Shown here: positions 8,150-16,159 of the stretch, in pieces | How positions within the stretch are numbered: position 1 is the first letter of the stretch | Layout: each line of letters begins with the position of its first letter | Source: Mycolicibacterium iranicum | Lineage (GTDB): Bacteria > Actinomycetota > Actinomycetes > Mycobacteriales > Mycobacteriaceae | DNA length: 64,000 nt | Assembly (NCBI RefSeq): GCF_014190915.1 | Contig: NZ_JACHVU010000008.1 | Location: forward strand, 186,001 to 250,000 | Reading direction: 5' to 3' | Program-made: the position numbers and the translations under genes | The notes under the pieces: model-generated | The model's database searches: none | What the model saw: only the letters and a program-made list of their open reading frames with translations | What the model was told of the DNA's origin: nothing

Positions 8150-9246
8150 ACGCGGCGGGGCCATGCCGCCGCCAGTCCCGGGCCTGGGTCGACAACGCGG
8201 TGCGGCTCATCGAGGCCGACGCGCGCCGCAGCGCGGACACCCATCTGGTGCGGTATCCGCTGCCGTCGACATGGTCCGGTGACGTCGACGTCGCGCTGTA
8301 CCTGAAGGACGAGACGACCCACATCACCGGCAGCCTCAAGCACCGGCTGGCGCGTTCGCTGTTCCTGTACGCGCTGTGCAACGGGTGGATCGGCGAGGGA
8401 ACGACGGTGATCGAGGCGTCGTCCGGATCGACGGCGGTGTCGGAGGCGTACTTCGCCGCGATGCTGGGGCTGCCGTTCATCGCGGTGATGCCGGCCTCGA
8501 CAAGTGCGTCGAAGATCGCATTGATCGAATCCCAGGGCGGCCGTTGCTATTTCGTGCAGCAGTCGGCGCAGGTCTATGCCGAGGCGCAGCGCCTGGCCGA
8601 GCAGACCGGCGGGCACTACCTCGATCAGTTCACCAATGCCGAACGGGCCACGGACTGGCGGGGCAACAACAACATCGCGGAGTCCATCTTCGAGCAGCTC
8701 GGCGAGGAGACGCACCCCGTGCCGGAGTGGATCGTCGTGGGCGCGGGCACCGGCGGCACCAGCGCGACGATCGGCCGGTACCTGCGCTACCGCCGGCACC
8801 CGACGCGGTTGTGCGTCGTCGACCCGGAGAATTCGGCCTTCTTCCCGTCCTACGAGCAGGGCGATCCCGACGTGAGCACGGGTGCGTCGTCACGGATCGA
8901 GGGCATCGGACGACCCCGGGTGGAGCCGTCGTTCCTGCCCGGGGTGGTGGATCGGATGGTGAGGGTGCCCGACAACGCGTCGGTGGCCGCCGCTCACCAC
9001 GTGAGTCGTGTCCTGGGACGCCGGGTCGGGCCGTCGACGGGCACCAACATCTGGGGCGCGTTCGGCCTACTGGCCGAGATGGTCGAGCAGGGCTGCAGCG
9101 GGTCGGTCGTCACACTGCTCGCCGACAGCGGAGACCGCTACGCCGACACCTACTTCTGCGACGAGTGGCTCAGCAGCCACGGCATCGAACCGTCCGAGTC
9201 GGCCGGGTCACTGGCCGAGTTCGAACGCACGGGACGCTGGCTCTGA
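8146..9246 (+). CDS. PLP-dependent cysteine-synthase-family enzyme (Rv3684-like)
   Basis: This 366-residue fold-type II PLP enzyme uses a GTG start overlapping the upstream stop. The Schiff-base lysine is K65 in ITGSLKHR. A substrate loop reads ASSGSTAVSEAY and the phosphate-binding loop is GAGTGGTSATIG. These are features of the O-acetylserine sulfhydrylase/cystathionine beta-synthase group, but the loops deviate from CysK and CysM, so the natural substrate is uncertain. Coupling to the phosphoesterase is conserved in M. tuberculosis (Rv3683-Rv3684). Confidence 0.88.
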   Translation: MNAAGPCRRQSRAWVDNAVRLIEADARRSADTHLVRYPLPSTWSGDVDVALYLKDETTHITGSLKHRLARSLFLYALCNGWIGEGTTVIEASSGSTAVSEAYFAAMLGLPFIAVMPASTSASKIALIESQGGRCYFVQQSAQVYAEAQRLAEQTGGHYLDQFTNAERATDWRGNNNIAESIFEQLGEETHPVPEWIVVGAGTGGTSATIGRYLRYRRHPTRLCVVDPENSAFFPSYEQGDPDVSTGASSRIEGIGRPRVEPSFLPGVVDRMVRVPDNASVAAAHHVSRVLGRRVGPSTGTNIWGAFGLLAEMVEQGCSGSVVTLLADSGDRYADTYFCDEWLSSHGIEPSESAGSLAEFERTGRWL

Positions 9247-9347
9247 TCCTTGGGACGCCGAGTTAGCGGAACGTCGGAGGTCAGAAACAGCCACAGTGCT
9301 GCCAGCGCGAAGAAGCCCAGGTAGATCGATGCTCCCAAGCCAGTCAT
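9150..9347 (-). CDS. Possible 65-aa single-span membrane protein
   Basis: An ATG at 9347 is preceded by GAGGCGTGAC, a plausible ribosome-binding site. The product opens with a short N-terminus and one clear membrane helix (about residues 4-23), followed by a basic polar tail. The last third overlaps the PLP-enzyme gene end in antisense, which weakens the case. I do not recognise a family. The helix and ribosome-binding site make it more than a shadow reading, but it is unproven. Confidence 0.35.
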   Translation of the reverse strand: MTGLGASIYLGFFALAALWLFLTSDVPLTRRPKDQSQRPVRSNSASDPADSDGSMPWLLSHSSQK

Positions 9348-9443
9348 GTCACGCCTCGTTTCGGTCGGTTCCTTTTCTCAGTGTGCATAACGCCACCGAC
9401 ACCTCTGTTCCTTCCCGCGGCGTGTCGTAAACCCAATAGCCGT

Positions 9444-9474
9444 TTGGCCTCAACGGCCTGCAGTGCGATACGCT
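9444..9474 (+). promoter_or_regulatory. Possible promoter of tRNA-Pro
   Basis: TTGGCC at 9444-9449 is followed after 17 bases by GATACG (9467-9472), which overlaps TACGCT (9469-9474). This resembles a housekeeping sigma promoter and would start transcription just before the mature tRNA at 9489. The match is approximate. Confidence 0.35.
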
Positions 9475-9488
9475 GTCGTGGCTTCACG

Positions 9489-9562
9489 CGGGGTGTGGCG
9501 CAGCTTGGTAGCGTGCTTCGTTCGGGACGAAGAGGTCGTGGGTTCGAATCCCGCCACCCCGA
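9489..9562 (+). tRNA. tRNA-Pro (anticodon CGG)
   Basis: A full cloverleaf can be folded in 74 bases. The acceptor stem CGGGGTG (9489-9495) pairs with CACCCCG (9555-9561) and the discriminator is A. The D arm is GCGCAGCTTGGTAGCGTGC. The anticodon stem-loop is CTTCG-TTCGGGA-CGAAG with anticodon CGG at 9523-9525, which reads the proline codon CCG. The T arm contains GGTTCGAATCC. CCA is not encoded, as is common in mycobacteria. It marks the boundary where synteny with M. tuberculosis is interrupted. Confidence 0.97.
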
Positions 9563-9582
9563 CTCGTGTGATCGCAGGTGAG

Positions 9583-9613
9583 AGGCCCTGACTGGATGTT
9601 CTGGTCGGGGCCT
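9583..9613 (+). terminator. Terminator hairpin after tRNA-Pro
   Basis: AGGCCCTGAC (9583-9592) pairs with GTCGGGGCCT (9604-9613) as a 10-bp stem with one G-T pair, followed by TCTTGCTG. It begins 21 bases after the tRNA. A second GC-rich hairpin-like stretch (9624-9645) follows, so termination here should be efficient. Confidence 0.7.
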
Positions 9614-9734
9614 TCTTGCTGTCCGGGCGCGACCGGGGTCGCCCGAGAATTGGTGACAGGGGCTACCGCGGGCCCGGCTTAGGGTTTCTGTCATGGACGC
9701 CTTCACCACGGGCTTCGACGGGGCCCGCTAGGCC

Positions 9735-11099
9735 GTGTTGCCCTCCCGACCCCGGCTGGAGAGCTGGAATCCCGACTCGCTGACATTCACGGGCACGGCG
9801 ATCCGGGACGCCGGCAGAACCGTCGCCGACGCCGTGACGACGTTGAGCACCAACATCAAGGAGATGCCGGACACCCGCGCCTGGTCGGGCAGCGCGCACG
9901 ACGCCGCGGAGGCGATGTTCGAGCGGGCCGGCCGTCAGGCCGATTCGTTCTCCGACTACACCACCGCGGTCGGCGAAGCGTTCACCACCGGCGCCGGCAC
10001 GATCGGCGGTGCCCGAACGGCGTTGCTGGACAAGGCCGATCAGATCGACATGGGTGGCCAGCTGCACGTCAGCGATCAATGGGTGGTCCTGATCACCGGC
10101 GCTCAGATGACCCTGGAAGAGGCTGCCGCGCTGGAGAAGCGTGCCCAGGCCGAACAGGTCGTCGTCAACGGACTGCTGCTGAAGGTCGGCGCCGCCGATG
10201 ACGACACCGCCGCGGCCGTGACCGCCGCCGCGACACCGCACGGCTTCGTCGCCCCCAATCCGTCGGATCCCGCAAGCCTGCTGCTACCCGGCACGCAGAG
10301 GCCCGGCGACGAAGTCCCCAACCCGTCCACTGCAATGGGAATGCTGCAGCAGGGGATGCTGCGCGATGCCGACATGTCGCAGACCGTGCGCGAGACGACG
10401 ACCGAGACCAAGCACGACCCCGCGACAGGCGAGCTCATCTCCACGACCACAACGATGTACATGCAGGACGGAAGCCGCCACGAGCGCACCGCCGACGCCA
10501 AACCGCTCTTCTCAGACCGCGGGCCGGCGACCACCGAAACGCACTATGACGAGCACGGCAACGTGATCTCCGAGTCGAGCACCGTCACCTTCAACGACCG
10601 CGGGGACCACAGTATGGACAACGCGACGGTCACCTCGGTGAAGATGGCCGACGGCACTCTCGTCACCCTCGTCGAACGCCCCGGCGGCAGCCGCAGCGGC
10701 ACCGTCACGACGCCGAACGGGCAGACGGCCGACATTCCGCGCGAATTCTTCGACAAGCCGCTGATGACCGGAGTCGAAACGGCCATCGCGGGATTGGAGC
10801 ACACCCCCCACGGGATTCCGAAGCTCAGCGCCGAGGCGGTCGAGCACATCCGCGCCGGCGCCAAATATGCCGGACCCGGTCTGGGCATCGCCACCACCCT
10901 GTGGGAGGTCGCCGTCGCCGATTCGGGGTTCGCCCGATGCGTCGCCGCGACGGAGGGTGCCACCGGGTTGGCGACGGGCGCGCTGGCGGGCCTGGCCACA
11001 TCCGAGATGGGTCCGGTCGCTATTCCGATCGCCATCCTCGCCGGCGAAGGCGGTTCGCAGCTCGGCAACTGGATCGGAAACACGTTTTGTCCGCGATGA
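9735..11099 (+). CDS. WXG-type N-terminal protein with YD-like middle and C-terminal glycine zippers; candidate type VII effector
   Basis: The 454-residue protein starts at GTG 9735. Residues 1-110 look like a WXG100-type helical hairpin, with W50-S-G52 at the turn. Residues 200-300 are Thr-rich and include YDEHGNVISE, reminiscent of YD/RHS repeats. The C-terminal 80 residues are hydrophobic and hold two glycine zippers, GLATGALAG (411-419) and GSQLGNWIG (440-448), plus Cys402 and Cys452. No Sec signal is present, which fits ESX-type export. The stop overlaps the next gene by four bases. An in-frame ATG at 9693 with AGGG before it is cut off by TAG at 9729. A membrane-active toxin is one reading; a mycobacterial ESX-associated protein of unknown role is the other. 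Confidence 0.75.
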   Translation: MLPSRPRLESWNPDSLTFTGTAIRDAGRTVADAVTTLSTNIKEMPDTRAWSGSAHDAAEAMFERAGRQADSFSDYTTAVGEAFTTGAGTIGGARTALLDKADQIDMGGQLHVSDQWVVLITGAQMTLEEAAALEKRAQAEQVVVNGLLLKVGAADDDTAAAVTAAATPHGFVAPNPSDPASLLLPGTQRPGDEVPNPSTAMGMLQQGMLRDADMSQTVRETTTETKHDPATGELISTTTTMYMQDGSRHERTADAKPLFSDRGPATTETHYDEHGNVISESSTVTFNDRGDHSMDNATVTSVKMADGTLVTLVERPGGSRSGTVTTPNGQTADIPREFFDKPLMTGVETAIAGLEHTPHGIPKLSAEAVEHIRAGAKYAGPGLGIATTLWEVAVADSGFARCVAATEGATGLATGALAGLATSEMGPVAIPIAILAGEGGSQLGNWIGNTFCPR

Positions 11100-11842
11100 A
11101 CAGTCCCGTACGTCCTGTCTTGCTCGCCGTCGCCCTGGGTGGGACCGGCGTCTTCACCGGCATCTGGACGGTCCTCTGGGCGCTGCGCGGCAGCTATCTC
11201 ACGGCGCTCATCATGCTCGCCGTGACGATCTGGGCGATCGGGTTCGCCGTCTTCTGTCTGTGTACGGCCCTGGGCGCGGTGACTCCCCGCGCACACAGCG
11301 ACCCGAACGGAATCCTGCTGCGCCCCGGCGTCGTGCTGGATCTCGCGGCGATCGCGTCCACCGCTGCCATCACCCTGGCGGCTGCCCTGTATCTGATCTT
11401 CTCGCGTCTCGGCATGGTCGACTACGTACCGTCGGCGGTGCCCCGGGCCGCGCTACCCGCGGCGTGCATCGGCCTGATGATCTTCGGAGTACCGGCGCTG
11501 TACCAAATGGCCAGGCAGAAATGCGGTCACCATCTCCGTCTCGACCCCGCCGGCTTCGAAGTCTGGAACGGGCACTGGAACTCCCTGCGGCGCGGGAGCT
11601 GGGACGACGTCGAGCAGATTCTCGATCACCCTCCCAAGGGCGGAAAGCCGTTCAACAAGCTGGTCGTCTTCCTCCCCTCGACAGGGTCTGCTGCACGGTT
11701 GTACGCCGACGCCGTCGCCGAAGACGGTGACGCCCTTCGTGACTGGGTCCGGTTCTACTGGAAGAACCCCGAGCACCGAGCAGAGCTCGTCGATGATCGT
11801 GCTCTGCGGCGCCTCGAGCAGCGGCAGTTCACCACCGGCTGA
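11096..11842 (+). CDS. Four-helix membrane protein coupled to the WXG-type gene; candidate immunity partner
   Basis: This 248-residue protein starts at ATG 11096, overlapping the effector stop (ATGA). Four membrane helices are predicted at about residues 8-30, 34-57, 80-102 and 116-138. They are followed by a soluble C-terminal domain (about 145-248) with a PH-like look: a beta-rich start HHLRLDPAGFEVW and a helix near DALRDWVRFYW. I do not recognise a named family. Tight coupling to a protein with a membrane-active-looking C-terminus suggests immunity or assembly, but this is inference from context only. Confidence 0.75.
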   Translation: MNSPVRPVLLAVALGGTGVFTGIWTVLWALRGSYLTALIMLAVTIWAIGFAVFCLCTALGAVTPRAHSDPNGILLRPGVVLDLAAIASTAAITLAAALYLIFSRLGMVDYVPSAVPRAALPAACIGLMIFGVPALYQMARQKCGHHLRLDPAGFEVWNGHWNSLRRGSWDDVEQILDHPPKGGKPFNKLVVFLPSTGSAARLYADAVAEDGDALRDWVRFYWKNPEHRAELVDDRALRRLEQRQFTTG

Positions 11843-12626
11843 TGCCGTCGTTCCGCTCCCCCGCCACCGAGAGATCCTCGGCGATGAACCCATCCAGGTA
11901 GGTGGTCAACATCGCGACGTCGAGCGGTTCGGCATGGTCGGCGTCACCGGGTTCGAGAAGGTAGTCGCCGTCACCGCGGATCTGCACCCACTCCAGGATC
12001 GGACGCCCGGGATCGACACCCCACTGCGCGGCCGGGTCGCGACGTGTCTGCAGCGTCCCGGTGGCCACCACGTCGTTGCGGGCCACACCGGCCGCCGATT
12101 CGTCGTGACCGGTGAGGAAGTCCAGATCCGAGTCCATCTCCCGAGGGGGGCTCTCCGCCAGAGCGATTCGCGGATGAACGCCGGCCCCGATCAGCCCCGC
12201 CGTCTCGGCGATGGCCGGTCCCAGCATGTCGGGTGACACCGAGTAGATGTCGACCACATCGACGCCGTCGTCGTCGCTGCCCTGCACCGCAACGTATCCC
12301 GAACCGCCCGAACGCACCCCGTGCAGCCGGAGGTCTGGCGTGCCTTCACCGGGGAACCGCACCCGGCACTCGACGCAGACATCCGCGCGCACAAGCGCTT
12401 CCGCCCAGTCACGGACGCCGCGCAGGTCGCCGTCGTTCATCCGTGCGTCGAGCGAGCCGACGTCCCGGGTCAGCAGCCACACCGAGCCGACGGGCCGGCT
12501 GCGGCCCAGGGGGTAGGGCAGCGTGTCGCGGCCGTACAGTTCGCACGCCGACTCCAGATCGACCACCGCGACGGTGGCCACCGGTACGAACCACAACGAT
12601 TCCGGCAGAGCCGGCCTGTACGACAT
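11829..12626 (-). CDS. EspG-like ESX secretion-associated protein
   Basis: The 265-residue soluble protein has features I associate with the EspG chaperone family. These are an early segment with Arg-Pro-Val-Gly-Ser followed by WLL, a central AEALVRADVCVECRVRF strand region, a GYVAVQGSDDDGV segment and VSPDMLGPAIAETAG with PRIAL shortly after. EspG proteins bind PE/PPE or related substrates and deliver them to the ESX machine. The 3' end overlaps the convergent membrane-protein gene by 14 bases, which places it with the WXG-type gene. Similarity is by eye, so the family call is moderate. Confidence 0.6.
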   Translation of the reverse strand: MSYRPALPESLWFVPVATVAVVDLESACELYGRDTLPYPLGRSRPVGSVWLLTRDVGSLDARMNDGDLRGVRDWAEALVRADVCVECRVRFPGEGTPDLRLHGVRSGGSGYVAVQGSDDDGVDVVDIYSVSPDMLGPAIAETAGLIGAGVHPRIALAESPPREMDSDLDFLTGHDESAAGVARNDVVATGTLQTRRDPAAQWGVDPGRPILEWVQIRGDGDYLLEPGDADHAEPLDVAMLTTYLDGFIAEDLSVAGERNDGISRW

Positions 12627-12654
12627 CGCTCCATTCTGCCGCGGGCCCAGACCC

Positions 12655-13728
12655 CTACCGTGCAGTTCTTGACCGCCGCACTGCCGCTGTCGACTTGGCG
12701 GCCGCGGCCACCAACGGCGCGCCCAGGACCATCCCCAGCAGGCCGGCGACCGTTCCCCCGATCATCGTCGCGAGCAGCACGGCGACCGGGTGCAGGCGCA
12801 GCGACGATCCCAGGGCCCACGAACTGACGACGCTCTGGATCGTGCCGTTGGAGATGACGAACGTGATTCCGAGGATCAGCGCCGCCGTCGGCCCGACCGA
12901 CCCGAAAGCGATCAGCACGGCGAACACCCCGGTGATCCATGCGCCGAGGAACGGGATGAACGACAGCACGAAGTACAGGATGAAGATCGGGAGTGCCAGG
13001 GGCACACCGAGAAGCAGCAGCGGCACCATGAAGATCGGCGCGGTCACCAGCGCGGTGATCGCGGTGCCCCGGAAATAGCCGCGGATCGCCGAGCGGCTCA
13101 GGCCGACCACGGTGTCGACGTCGCCGGCGTCCAGCCTGGCGGTGCGGGCGAACCACAACGGGAAACGGTGCGCGTCGCGCAGGGCGAAGAACAGGAAGAA
13201 CACCGCGAGCAGCGTGCCCATCGCGAGCGACACCGCGCCGTAGAAGGTGCTGCTGACCGCGCCGAGCACGCCTTGGCCGAGCGCAGGGGCGTGGTCCTCG
13301 AGCCCCGCGCGCGCCCGCATCAACCATTGCGTCGAAACATCAAGCTTCGCAGCCCATTCCATGAACCGCGTCCACCCCAGCGTCAGCTGCCGGTAGATGT
13401 CGCTCCACTGCTGCAGGAAACCCCACACCACCACCGCGACGGTCCCGACCCCGACCACGACCGCGGTCAGCAGCGTGAGGACCGCAGACAGCGCACCGGG
13501 CAGACCGAGGCGCTGCAGCCCTTCGGTCACCGGCTCGAGCACCACGCCGAGGATTACCGCGATCACCAACGGGATCAGCACACCGCTGACGGCGCCGGCC
13601 GCCACGGCCACGACGACGACCAGAGCGATGATGCCGAGCAGGGACCAACTCAGGGATCCGGCCCGCCGGATCCAGGCGGACGACGCGTGGGAGCCGCTGC
13701 CGGCCCCGTCTGCGGCATCCCCACCCAT
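12655..13728 (-). CDS. AI-2E/PerM family permease
   Basis: This 357-residue integral membrane protein has the family layout: two N-terminal helices, a soluble loop (about 100-170) with QWSDIYRQL, then a membrane block. Family-typical stretches are FFLFFALRDAHRF, FILYFVLSFIPFLGAW and the C-terminal GGTVAGLLGMVLGAPLVA. Family members export small molecules or ions; no substrate can be named. The end of the EspG-like gene's start region lies 28 bases away on the same strand, so the permease could be upstream in one transcript. Confidence 0.88.
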   Translation of the reverse strand: MGGDAADGAGSGSHASSAWIRRAGSLSWSLLGIIALVVVVAVAAGAVSGVLIPLVIAVILGVVLEPVTEGLQRLGLPGALSAVLTLLTAVVVGVGTVAVVVWGFLQQWSDIYRQLTLGWTRFMEWAAKLDVSTQWLMRARAGLEDHAPALGQGVLGAVSSTFYGAVSLAMGTLLAVFFLFFALRDAHRFPLWFARTARLDAGDVDTVVGLSRSAIRGYFRGTAITALVTAPIFMVPLLLLGVPLALPIFILYFVLSFIPFLGAWITGVFAVLIAFGSVGPTAALILGITFVISNGTIQSVVSSWALGSSLRLHPVAVLLATMIGGTVAGLLGMVLGAPLVAAAAKSTAAVRRSRTAR

Positions 13729-13761
13729 GAGCGCGATTGTGCCCGACGCCGGGCCGTCGGC

Positions 13762-15309
13762 CTAGCGGCCGCGGCGCGGAACCTGCGGCACCCCGGCGAG
13801 CAGACCCCGCTGCGGTATGCCGTCGACCGGCTCGGCGGCGACGCCCAGTTCGGCCAGGACGTCGTTGGCCGCCAGCACACCGGACATCGACGACCGTTCC
13901 ATCAGGCCCGCCAGATAAGGCATGTCGACGAAATCGCCGGCCACCCGCAGCCCGCGGGCATCCGAGCGCACAGCGGGCCGGGTGCCGGCCGACCCCGGCG
14001 GGAACGCCGGCGCGGTCGCCTCGAGCCTGTCGTGGCGGTGCAACACCCGCGCGTCCGCCGTCTCGGGCCACAGGACGGCGAGCTCGCGGCGCAGCGCCTC
14101 GGCCGCCTCCTCGGCGTCACCCAAAGTGCAGGAGTAAGAATGCAATTCGATGACCGAGCCGCCTGTCGAGGCGGCCCACCGGCGACTCGGCTCCTCCAGC
14201 CGGGAGTAGACCGCGATGGAGTCCAGGGTCGGCTGACCGGTCACGGCGCTGAACACGGCCCGGTCCGACGCGACGTCGCGGTCCAGCCAGAGCCGGCTCA
14301 CCGCGAAGGGTGGCGCCACCCTGATGCCGTCGCACCGGCCCGCCAGCAGCGGCGCCACATCATGCAGGGCGGAGTCGGCGACCACCTTCTGCAGCGCACC
14401 CGGGTCGAGCGCCATGATCACGTGTCGCGTCGGCAGCGAGTCGCCGGCGGTCTCGACGCGCCACCCGTGGCCGTCGGGCACCACCGCCGTCACCGCCGCA
14501 CCGAGGCGGATGTCGGCACCCTTCTCAACGAGGTACTGCTGCAACGGATTCCAGATGGCGGTCGCGTGGTCGGTGTTCGGCACATCGAAGCCGATGCCCT
14601 CGGGGTTGCCCAGGAAGTAGTAGTGGAACATGGCCACGAGCTCGGCCGCCGACAGCGCGTCCTGGTTGCAGAAGAACGAGCGCGCGAACGCCTCGAACAG
14701 CATGCTGCGGGTGCGTTCGGTCATGCCGAGGCGATCGAGGAACGCTGCGGCGTCGACATGGTCGAGTTCGGCCACGGTGGTCGCGCGGTCGTAGGCCAGC
14801 AGCGCCCGCCCCGCCTCGGGGTCTGCGCGCAGCATCTCGCTGCGCGACAGGCTTTTCGACCGCAGCACCAGCGCCAGCAGGTTCAGCGGCGGCGCGGCGG
14901 GCAGGCCGGAGAGATCCTCGGCCGGCCAGGTGGCGGAGATGACCGGGTAGTGCGGAACCGGTTCGAGGAACGCGAGGTCCGGGTCCGCACGCCGCAGAAT
15001 CGACCGCCAGGTGTAGTAGTGCCGGAAGAACGCGTGGAAGCCGTGTTCGATGTTCTGCTCGGTGCCGTCCGGCAGTGTCTCGGGCCACGCGCCGAGCCGT
15101 CCGCCGAGGTGGTGTGCGGCTTCCAGAACCGTGACGCGGACACCGCGTTCGGCGAGCACGACCGCCGCCGAGATCCCGGCGATGCCGCCGCCCACGACGA
15201 CGGCTTCGGCGCCGGGCGCGACGTCGCGGGGCAGCGTCGGGTCGGGGGTGACGAGCCGTACGGGCCGCATCCGCAACGGTGCCGCGCGGCGGCGCAACGG
15301 GTCAGCCAC
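13762..15309 (-). CDS. FAD-dependent carotene desaturase, CrtU-like
   Basis: The 515-residue flavoprotein has an N-terminal dinucleotide fold, VVVGGGIAGISAAV (37-50), and the segment HGFHAFFRHYYTWR that I associate with CrtU (isorenieratene synthase) type enzymes. The C-terminal FAD site includes GLRVAGDFVDMPYLAG. CrtU converts beta-ionone rings to aromatic rings; mycobacterial homologues may act on other carotenes. The GTG start at 15309 overlaps the cruF-like stop by eight bases, so the pair is co-translated. No phytoene synthase or cyclase is encoded nearby. Confidence 0.7.
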   Translation of the reverse strand: MADPLRRRAAPLRMRPVRLVTPDPTLPRDVAPGAEAVVVGGGIAGISAAVVLAERGVRVTVLEAAHHLGGRLGAWPETLPDGTEQNIEHGFHAFFRHYYTWRSILRRADPDLAFLEPVPHYPVISATWPAEDLSGLPAAPPLNLLALVLRSKSLSRSEMLRADPEAGRALLAYDRATTVAELDHVDAAAFLDRLGMTERTRSMLFEAFARSFFCNQDALSAAELVAMFHYYFLGNPEGIGFDVPNTDHATAIWNPLQQYLVEKGADIRLGAAVTAVVPDGHGWRVETAGDSLPTRHVIMALDPGALQKVVADSALHDVAPLLAGRCDGIRVAPPFAVSRLWLDRDVASDRAVFSAVTGQPTLDSIAVYSRLEEPSRRWAASTGGSVIELHSYSCTLGDAEEAAEALRRELAVLWPETADARVLHRHDRLEATAPAFPPGSAGTRPAVRSDARGLRVAGDFVDMPYLAGLMERSSMSGVLAANDVLAELGVAAEPVDGIPQRGLLAGVPQVPRRGR

Positions 15310-16075
15310 GTCGTCTCCACAAGGTCACGGCGAACGGTATCGCGATCGCGCCCATCAGCACCGCACCGGTGACCGCGGAGCCGGGCAGACCGAAGAACAC
15401 CGCGTGCGCCATCACCGAGGACGCGTACACCCACAGATACAGCGTGGCCGCCGGTGCGGACGGCTCGTCGTCGCGCGGAAGCGTAAGGTGCAGCAGCGCG
15501 ATCACCAGGGTGGACACCAGCAGCCACCCCGCGTAGTTCGTCAGCGGGACACCGGGTACCAGCGGCAGCCCCGGATCGGGGTCGAACCACACCCAGTGCC
15601 CGGCGGCGACCATCTGCGGATCGAGGAACACGTCCCACGCCGTCAACGCCAGTGCGCCCACGGCGACGACGGCCACTCCCCGGGTGACCAGGGTGCGGGC
15701 CACCACCAGCGCCGGCCACGCCATCATCACCCAGGCGAGCGGCACCACCAGCGGCACACCGAGGACTTCCAGCCCGAGGGTGCCGGTGTAGGCGTAGTCG
15801 CCGAACGGCAGCCCGGTGCTCACCCCGACCGCCTCGGCCACCAGCCCGCCGCCGCCGGCGATCGACACCAGCAGCAGCGCACCCGTCCGGCCGTAGAGCC
15901 GCGCCACGTCCGTGACGGCGGCCAGGAAGAAGACGACCACACTGGTCACGGTCACCGACGTGCGCCACGACTCGGGCATCAGGGGGTAGAGGATCTGCAC
16001 CGCGATCGCCGCACCCACGAGCGACCAGGTCAGGTGCGTCGCGCGAAACGGGACTACGGGGACGGCCAACGCCAC
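15302..16075 (-). CDS. cruF: Carotenoid biosynthesis membrane protein, CruF-like (carotenoid hydratase family)
   Basis: This 257-residue protein has about seven membrane helices and a GTG start. Recognisable features are GLPFGDYAYTGTLGLEVLGVPLVVPLAW, split here as GLPFGDYAYTG and VPLVVPLAWVMM, then TAWDVFLDPQMV and a GHWVWF loop. These acidic and aromatic motifs are typical of the DUF422/CruF family, which hydrates the 1,2 double bond of acyclic carotenoid ends. It is divergent from the glycosyltransferase across 84 bases, an arrangement that suits a shared regulatory region. Confidence 0.75.
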   Translation of the reverse strand: MALAVPVVPFRATHLTWSLVGAAIAVQILYPLMPESWRTSVTVTSVVVFFLAAVTDVARLYGRTGALLLVSIAGGGGLVAEAVGVSTGLPFGDYAYTGTLGLEVLGVPLVVPLAWVMMAWPALVVARTLVTRGVAVVAVGALALTAWDVFLDPQMVAAGHWVWFDPDPGLPLVPGVPLTNYAGWLLVSTLVIALLHLTLPRDDEPSAPAATLYLWVYASSVMAHAVFFGLPGSAVTGAVLMGAIAIPFAVTLWRRRG

Positions 16076-16159
16076 GCTGGGTACCTCCGGTGTAGATGAC
16101 AGACCTCAAGAATGCCTGTGCGCGGCGGGGGCCGTCGGACGGCTCCGTAGAGTTTGCAG

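Noticed and set aside
9583..9660. A second tRNA or phage attachment site near tRNA-Pro
   Set aside because: No second cloverleaf or copy of the tRNA 3' end was found in the window, and no integrase gene.
12790..15372. An 860-codon plus-strand open frame opposite the permease and CrtU-like genes
   Set aside because: Low-complexity Arg/Gln/His sequence; a product of codon bias on the other strand.
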